Assembly: GCA_046347475.1 (NCBI GenBank)
Contig: JAXMGD010000001.1
Location: 868,001-932,000, forward strand
Direction of reading: 5' to 3'
DNA: 64,000 nucleotides
Origin: CAMCXE01 sp046347475
Lineage (GTDB): Bacteria > Pseudomonadota > Gammaproteobacteria > Pseudomonadales > Cellvibrionaceae
Every line of letters begins with the position of its first letter. Position 1 is the stretch's first letter. Shown here piece by piece: positions 59,517 through 64,000 of the stretch. The translations under genes were made by a program, and so were the position numbers. The notes below the pieces were generated by a model. That model had not been told where the DNA came from. It did not search any database and was given only the letters and a program-made list of their open reading frames with translations.

Positions 59517-60101
59517 ATGATGAAAAAATCTGAAATTATCGATATCTGTAAACAGACAGCGGCGCAGTTCCCGGGGTGGGAATATTCTGCCGGGGCATTC
59601 AAAAATAAAGAGGCAAGCCCGTGTATTAAAGTTGTCTATCCCTTTTGGTCGTTCAGTCCCGGCACGGCGCTTTCACAACCAAGGGTCGGATTTCGGCATG
59701 AAGTCATTAACGGGCTTTTCAAAAAATTAATGTCTTTTGATGCTTTCTTGTTGAGTGCCTGCGATATTGCCGAACGCCCAAGTAAATATTCGTCTGGTTT
59801 GCGATTTTATGATATTGCTGTCGACCGAGCGGAAGAGAAAATAAAAACGATGCTAGCCGATGGAATTGACGCATTGGAAAAGAAATATGATTTTTCTTCG
59901 GAAAAAAATCTACTAGAAAATATGCCTAAACATTTTGAAGGCAATGACGGCGTAAGTTACTGCTTGGTGCGCGCTTATTTGGGCGATTTTGATTTTGTTC
60001 GGGCCTATCGCCGCGATGAGATTCAGATTACAAGAGGGGCTAAGTATTATGATCAGATTGACAAGATAATTGAACATTTTGGTATCGATATGCAATCGTA
60101 A
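59517..60101 (+). CDS. unrecognised 194-residue cytosolic protein
   Basis: The protein has no signal peptide, membrane segment or known motif. It is rich in Lys, Asp, Phe and Tyr (DICKQTAAQFPGWEYSAGAF; GDFDFVRAYRRDEIQITRGA) and has lower GC than its surroundings, which suggests transfer. Two ATGs lie in tandem at 59517 and 59520 with no strong ribosome-binding site. It stands between dispersed repeats and behind the heptanucleotide array. The size and composition would fit a DUF4304-like or immunity-like protein, but I cannot support either. Confidence 0.65.
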   Translation: MMKKSEIIDICKQTAAQFPGWEYSAGAFKNKEASPCIKVVYPFWSFSPGTALSQPRVGFRHEVINGLFKKLMSFDAFLLSACDIAERPSKYSSGLRFYDIAVDRAEEKIKTMLADGIDALEKKYDFSSEKNLLENMPKHFEGNDGVSYCLVRAYLGDFDFVRAYRRDEIQITRGAKYYDQIDKIIEHFGIDMQS

Positions 60102-60128
60102 ATCAAGTGGGCAGAACGTGTAAGCCGG

Positions 60129-60210
60129 GTAGGGTGGGCAACTTGTTGCCCACGCGAAAAAGTAGTGGCGTCAATGTCTGCGTGGGCAATAAATTGCCCA
60201 CCCTACCGAC
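60129..60210. repeat. dispersed 'GTAGGGTGGGCAA' palindrome, short copy 3
   Basis: GTAGGGTGGGCAACTTGTTG CCCACGC at the left is complementary to TGCGTGGGCAATAAATTGCC CACCCTAC at the right, with only about 25 bases between. It is a compact version of the elements at 55461-56936 and 59150-59304. Confidence 0.85.
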
Positions 60211-60274
60211 TATTTTTACCTAAACGCTACCTGAGTGGGAAACAAAAAAATAACAGTTGTGAAAAGTTAGGTTT

Positions 60275-60826
60275 TTACATGCCCTTAACAGCAAATATGC
60301 CCGGCGCATTGCGCCAAAGCCCCGAGTAATCCATGCCCATACCAAACACGTAGCGATCCGGTACGGTAAGGGCGCTAAATTCTGGGCGAAAATCCACGGG
60401 TTTGCGCCGGTGATCCTTAGTGGTCATCACCGCGCAGTGCACCGAACGAGCGCCTTGCTGCAATAGCTGCTGATACACCGCATGCAGGGTTTTGCCTTCA
60501 TCAAAAATATCGTCGCACAACAAAATAGTTTTGCCTTGAATATCGGCATGTTGAGGCGAGATCCAGCGCAATTCGGCGCCAGCGACATTATTGTGGTAGC
60601 GGGTGGCGTGTACATAACTGAGTTCCACCGGCCGTGTTAAATGGGGTAAGAGCTGGCCGGTAAAAACCAAGCCGCCATTTAAAAGGCATAGCACCAACAA
60701 GGGTTCACTGCTGGGGAGCTGAGTATTAATCTCTTCTGCAAGCGCTGTAATAGCGGCGCTGACCTGATCAAACGAAAAAATCCCGTCGGCAAATTCACCT
60801 AATCCATGGGTTGAGTTTTGGCTCAT
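60275..60826 (-). CDS. hpt: hypoxanthine-guanine phosphoribosyltransferase
   Basis: The enzyme salvages hypoxanthine and guanine with PRPP. The 183-residue protein has the PRPP-binding motif ILLCDDIFDEGKTL with the acidic pair, the PELSYVHATRYHN-like flexible loop region and the C-terminal VPDRYVFGMGMDYSGLWRN that stacks on the purine. Length is normal. In Pseudomonas this gene is close to nagZ, as here. A 6-bp dyad TTGCTA-TTTA-TAGCAA at 60904-60919 lies upstream and could be an operator. Confidence 0.9.
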   Translation of the reverse strand: MSQNSTHGLGEFADGIFSFDQVSAAITALAEEINTQLPSSEPLLVLCLLNGGLVFTGQLLPHLTRPVELSYVHATRYHNNVAGAELRWISPQHADIQGKTILLCDDIFDEGKTLHAVYQQLLQQGARSVHCAVMTTKDHRRKPVDFRPEFSALTVPDRYVFGMGMDYSGLWRNAPGIFAVKGM

Positions 60827-61078
60827 AAATACCTCGGGCCAAGGCTAAGGTTAGCGAGTTGGTGTGGCAGTTTATTGCACTGCAAAAAATTCACCATTTT
60901 TGTTTGCTATTTATAGCAAGTGTAAACAAGATTTTTTCATGGCGCTGGAAATCTTCAGCCCTGTAAATATGGCTAGCCAATTCGCCTGGCGGACGTTTTG
61001 CGGAGGTAATAACGGCAGCGCCTGAGGTTGTTGATTTGATAATACAAAAATCAGCATTAAAAATTATTGGGCGCTACT

Positions 61079-62107
61079 CTAATTAATGGCCAAATAGCGG
61101 TGTATTAATTCGTTGGCATCTTGCCAGGCCTGTGTATTTTGCACCTGGGCTAGGGGCAATTTGTTCGTTGCCCGCAGAGACTGCAGGCGGCCGTTCGTTT
61201 TGTGGTTTTTCGCTTCCAAAAACTCAATGACGTGCTGGGCTTTGGCGGGGTGGTTACACACCAGAATACCGTCGCAGCCCGCCTCCAGCGCCATTTGCGC
61301 ACGGGCTGAATAATCCCCTGCAAAGGCCGCACCGGCCATGGATAAATCATCGCTTATGAGCAGGCCTTCAAAACCCATCTTTTTACGCAAATAGGTTTGC
61401 AGCCAGGTTGCCGAGAAACCCACCGGGTTGTGATCCAAAGCCGGGAAAATAATATGCGCAGGCATTAAAGCTGCGAGCTTAGGCGCCAAAGCGCGAAAGG
61501 GAATGAGGTCGTGCTCCTCAATGGCCGCAAGCGGGCGCGGGTCGGTGGGCAATTCCACATGGCTATCGGCTTTGACGCTGCCATGCCCGGGGAAATGTTT
61601 GCCACAGCTGTGCATACCCGCCCGTTGCATGCCGTCGATAAACGCCCCGGCCAGGGCCACAACCGCCTGGGGATCATGGCTAAATGCGCGATCGCCAATC
61701 ACGCGGCTATTACTGCGGTCCACATCCAGTACTGGGGCAAAGCTCATATCAAGGCCCACACCCAGCACCTCACTGGCCATCAGCCAACCCAACTCATTAC
61801 CCAGGCGCAGGGCGAGGGATTGCTCGCTGGTGTATAGCTCGCCTAAACGGCCCATGGGCGGCAAACGGCTAAAGCCATTTTTAAGCCGCTGCACCCGGCC
61901 GCCTTCTTGATCGACACAGAGTAATAAGCGCGAGTTAATGCTGTTGATATGGCGGCTGAGCTCCGCCACCTGCACGGGGTTATCAATATTGCGGCTGAAC
62001 AAAATCACACCGCCCACCTGAGGGTGGCTTAATACCTCTTTTTCTTCCCCGCTGAGTTCATGGGATTGGACATCAAGAATGACCGGGCCGGTAGTGGTTG
62101 TGCGCAT
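61079..62107 (-). CDS. nagZ: beta-N-acetylglucosaminidase NagZ
   Basis: NagZ removes GlcNAc from anhydro-muropeptides in cell-wall recycling; its products influence AmpC induction in other bacteria. The 342-residue cytosolic GH3 enzyme has LLCVDQEGGRVQRL, the GMHSCGKHFPGHGSVKADSH loop with the catalytic His of the Asp-His dyad, DPRPL and the nucleophile Asp in LLISDDLSMAGA. It has no signal peptide. It is divergent from lexA, with a 294-bp gap between start codons; the nagZ-lexA neighbourhood is also found in Pseudomonas. Confidence 0.95.
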   Translation of the reverse strand: MRTTTTGPVILDVQSHELSGEEKEVLSHPQVGGVILFSRNIDNPVQVAELSRHINSINSRLLLCVDQEGGRVQRLKNGFSRLPPMGRLGELYTSEQSLALRLGNELGWLMASEVLGVGLDMSFAPVLDVDRSNSRVIGDRAFSHDPQAVVALAGAFIDGMQRAGMHSCGKHFPGHGSVKADSHVELPTDPRPLAAIEEHDLIPFRALAPKLAALMPAHIIFPALDHNPVGFSATWLQTYLRKKMGFEGLLISDDLSMAGAAFAGDYSARAQMALEAGCDGILVCNHPAKAQHVIEFLEAKNHKTNGRLQSLRATNKLPLAQVQNTQAWQDANELIHRYLAIN

Positions 62108-62333
62108 GAGCCGTCACATAGATAAAGGGTTACTGAGGGCGGGCATAATTGCGAGCGCTGGCGGGCTTGTCAATTGTGTAGTGCCTCATGCGGGCCTGCG
62201 TCGTATGTCTCTTGTAACGAGTAAAACACGGTAATGAGTCTTGTGGGCAACCCAGGTAACTAAGATTTTCAGGCCATGCTCAGCCCGTGCAGCAGCAAAA
62301 GGCGCCTCGGGTAGCGGAGCAGAGAGAAAATAC

Positions 62334-62386
62334 TTGCACAGCATAAACTACTGTATATAATCCCAAGTACTGTATAAGTAACCATG
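62334..62386 (+). promoter_or_regulatory. lexA promoter with two LexA-like half boxes
   Basis: TTGCAC (62334-62339) and TATAAT (62356-62361) are 16 bases apart and form a good sigma-70 promoter. CTGTATATAATCCCAAG at 62351-62367 overlaps the -10 box and CTGTATAAGTAACCAT at 62370-62385 follows 19 bases later. Each has the left half of the LexA box CTGT-N8-ACAG but a poor right half. Two spaced boxes are common at autoregulated lexA genes. Confidence 0.65.
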
Positions 62387-62401
62387 CCTGTGGGGCGCGC
62401 A

Positions 62402-63004
62402 ATGCTCAAGCTTACATCTCGTCAGCAACAAATATTTGAACTCATTAAAGATCAAATCGACACCACGGGTTACCCGCCCACCCGCGCTGAAATCGCTCAA
62501 ATGCTGGGTTTTAAATCCGCCAACGCCGCGGAGGAACATATTAAGGCCTTAGCGCGCAAAGGCGTAATTGAGGTAGTGGAGGGCGCCTCACGCGGTATCC
62601 GCCTGCCCGACCACGAGCGCGGTATTCCCATAGTGGGCCGTGTGGCAGCAGGTAATCCCATTCTGGCTACCCAACATATTGAAGAATACTGCCCTGTTCC
62701 CGAATCTTTTTTTCACCCCCGCGCGGATTATTTTTTGCGTGTGCACGGCATGAGTATGAAAGACGCCGGTATTTTAGATGGTGACCTGTTAGCCGTGCAT
62801 GCTACAGCGCAAGTTCACAATAACGACATTATTGTTGCCCGCATCGAGGACGAAGTTACTGTTAAGCGTTTTCGCCGCGAGCGCAATCGCTCTGTCGTTG
62901 AGCTGTGGCCTGAAAATCCAGAATTTGATGTTATTCGAGTTGACTTGAGGGATCGCAATTTCTCCATCGAAGGGTTGAGCGTCGGCGTTATTCGTAGGGG
63001 GTGA
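62402..63004 (+). CDS. lexA: SOS repressor LexA
   Basis: LexA represses DNA-damage genes and cleaves itself when RecA filaments form. From ATG 62402 the protein has 200 residues: winged helix (KLTSRQQQIFELIKDQI; SANAAEEHIKALARKGVIE), the Ala-Gly cleavage site in VGRVAAGNPIL, catalytic Ser in RVHGMSMKDAG and Lys in EVTVKRFRRE. An upstream ATG at 62384 overlaps the second LexA half box, so the later one is preferred. sulA starts four bases after its stop, forming a lexA-sulA operon. Confidence 0.96.
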   Translation: MLKLTSRQQQIFELIKDQIDTTGYPPTRAEIAQMLGFKSANAAEEHIKALARKGVIEVVEGASRGIRLPDHERGIPIVGRVAAGNPILATQHIEEYCPVPESFFHPRADYFLRVHGMSMKDAGILDGDLLAVHATAQVHNNDIIVARIEDEVTVKRFRRERNRSVVELWPENPEFDVIRVDLRDRNFSIEGLSVGVIRRG

Positions 63005-63007
63005 TTT

Positions 63008-63394
63008 ATGGCAACACAAACTGCAGCAAAAACTCAGTCTAATATCGGCATTACAGAAGTTGTTTTACCGGGTGATGAAGAATCCTTAGGGTTAATTTTG
63101 CCCATGCTGGCTCACCTCAGCCGCACCTGCACCGACCGTTGGTTCACCTGGATTGCACCCAAAGGCGTGCACCGGGAAATGTTGGTGGATTATGGTTTTG
63201 ATCTGTCCAAATTGCGTTTGGTGCATGTTAAAAATGCTGAAGAAGCCTTGTGGGTCTGTTGGGATGCTTTGGTGGCGGGCAATAGCCAAACCGTAGTCGC
63301 AAGCCCGGGGCGCCTGTCGGAAAAAACTATTCGCGCCTTGGAGTGCGCCGCATTGCGCGGTAATAGTCAGGGCTTATTAATTCGTTATAGGTAA
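63008..63394 (+). CDS. sulA: SOS-induced cell-division inhibitor SulA
   Basis: SulA binds FtsZ and blocks septation during DNA damage. The 128-residue protein has the SulA pattern LILPMLAHLSRTCTDRWFTW IAPKGVHREML and VASPGRLSEKTIRALECAALRGNSQGLLIRY, and follows lexA after three bases, as in Pseudomonas. No separate LexA box is visible, so it shares the lexA promoter. The N-terminal 25 residues are a less conserved tail. Confidence 0.9.
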   Translation: MATQTAAKTQSNIGITEVVLPGDEESLGLILPMLAHLSRTCTDRWFTWIAPKGVHREMLVDYGFDLSKLRLVHVKNAEEALWVCWDALVAGNSQTVVASPGRLSEKTIRALECAALRGNSQGLLIRYR

Positions 63395-63401
63395 GGCGCG
63401 T

Positions 63402-63749
63402 ATGAACTATCAGGGTAGTTGCCACTGTGGCAAGGTAACATTTGAGGTTGAGGGCGAAATAACGGGGGTGGTTGCCTGTAACTGCTCTATTTGCCAGCGC
63501 AAAGGCTCTTTATTATGGTTTGTACCGCGCGAACAATTAATACTCAAAACAAACCCCGCTGATATGGCCACCTATATGTTTAATAAACAGGTCATTCAAC
63601 ACCATTTTTGCCCCACCTGTGGCATTCACCCGTTTGGTGAGGGCACAGCACCCAATGGTGCCCTTATGGCGGCGGTAAATGTACGTTGTTTGGAGAACGT
63701 AGATTTAACATCCCTACCTGTACGTGAATTTGATGGCCGTAGTATTTAA
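63402..63749 (+). CDS. GFA-family (CENP-V/glutathione-dependent formaldehyde-activating-like) protein
   Basis: The 115-residue protein has the zinc-binding pattern of the GFA family: GSCHCGKV near residue 8, CNCSICQRKGS near 27-37 and HFCPTCGIHPFGEG near 68-81, with about seven Cys in the expected spacing. It starts seven bases after sulA and so may be in the same transcript. GFA proteins bind small thiols or act as zinc-dependent lyases; many have no known function. An SOS link is only implied by position. Confidence 0.88.
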   Translation: MNYQGSCHCGKVTFEVEGEITGVVACNCSICQRKGSLLWFVPREQLILKTNPADMATYMFNKQVIQHHFCPTCGIHPFGEGTAPNGALMAAVNVRCLENVDLTSLPVREFDGRSI

Positions 63750-64000
63750 CAACACCCGCACAATCTGTTGAGTAATTTGAAAATTATTTATTTCGCGGGT
63801 ATTTTTTGCAGCCCCATCGACATAAGCCCGCAAGTAGGCGTACCCCTTGTGGGTACCCAAATCAAACCCATGAGTTTTTAACGATACAAAAATTAACGGT
63901 ATCTCCAGCCTAATCTGTAGCTAGCCACACTTTTTATTCTCCGCTATTAAGATCCAATCCCTTTTGGCTAATATTATTTGTATAGGTGCTGGCGTTCTGT
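63750..64000. other. 251-bp end of window without a gene
   Basis: A degenerate GTAGGCGTACCCCTTGTGGG TACCC hairpin at about 63833-63857 resembles the GTAGGGGC repeats near 44.4 kb. No start codon with support, no terminator. Confidence 0.6.

Overview
This window is chromosomal DNA of a motile gammaproteobacterium. The gene content points to the Cellvibrionaceae/Pseudomonadales side: an argH-algZ-algR block, a nagZ-lexA-sulA block, a long poly-serine lipoprotein linker of the kind common in Cellvibrio, Saccharophagus and Teredinibacter, and a chemosensory cluster whose gene order matches the Pseudomonas aeruginosa Che2 cluster. The genus is an inference from gene order and protein style; I ran no search.

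Layout. 1-11.3 kb: housekeeping and small membrane genes. These are a membrane-anchored AraC regulator, an SDR/DUF2269/DUF4166 operon, trmO, a PH-domain protein, argH divergent from algZ-algR, a MarR/HpaR-type regulator, a DUF808 membrane protein, an RDD protein and a 57-residue PA3496-like protein. 11.7-12.1 kb: a small PEP-CTERM-type surface protein. 12.4-18.4 kb: fliEFGHIJ behind a sigma-54-type promoter, encoding the basal-body MS ring, switch and export ATPase.

18.9-40.6 kb: two complete chemosensory systems back to back. The first is STAS-cheY-cheA-cheW-MCP-cheR-cheD-cheB. Its MCP is soluble, carries four PAS-like domains and ends in a CheR-docking-like pentapeptide. The second is MCP-CheW(x3)-cheB-HEAT-cheR-cheY-cheA-STAS-cheY-MCP. 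It is unusual: its first receptor has two signalling tips in one chain, the multi-CheW scaffold is broken in its middle domain, a HEAT-repeat protein is embedded, and the last receptor ends in a CheZ-like DxxxQ phosphatase motif. No stand-alone cheZ or cheC is present, so that last protein is the best candidate for the phosphatase. This second system is the most interesting part of the window.

40.7-55.4 kb: katG, a zinc-ribbon membrane protein with an HEFGH motif, an S9 peptidase coupled to greB, tilS, a PhyH-type dioxygenase, psiF, a membrane hybrid histidine kinase with two receiver domains, and typA/bipA. 55.4-60.2 kb: an accessory stretch. It holds a decayed IS256-family element with intact inverted repeats and an 8-bp target duplication, inserted into one copy of a dispersed palindromic repeat. 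It also holds a frameshifted small gene, a poly-Ser lipoprotein, 17 exact copies of a 7-bp repeat and an unrecognised AT-rich gene. 60.3-63.7 kb: hpt and nagZ, divergent from lexA-sulA, then a GFA-family gene.

Several families of dispersed palindromic repeats fill the intergenic regions. One family, at 25.8 and 50.1-50.3 kb, keeps the same nested-hairpin layout and core while the sequence of its long outer stem changes from copy to copy without losing base pairing.
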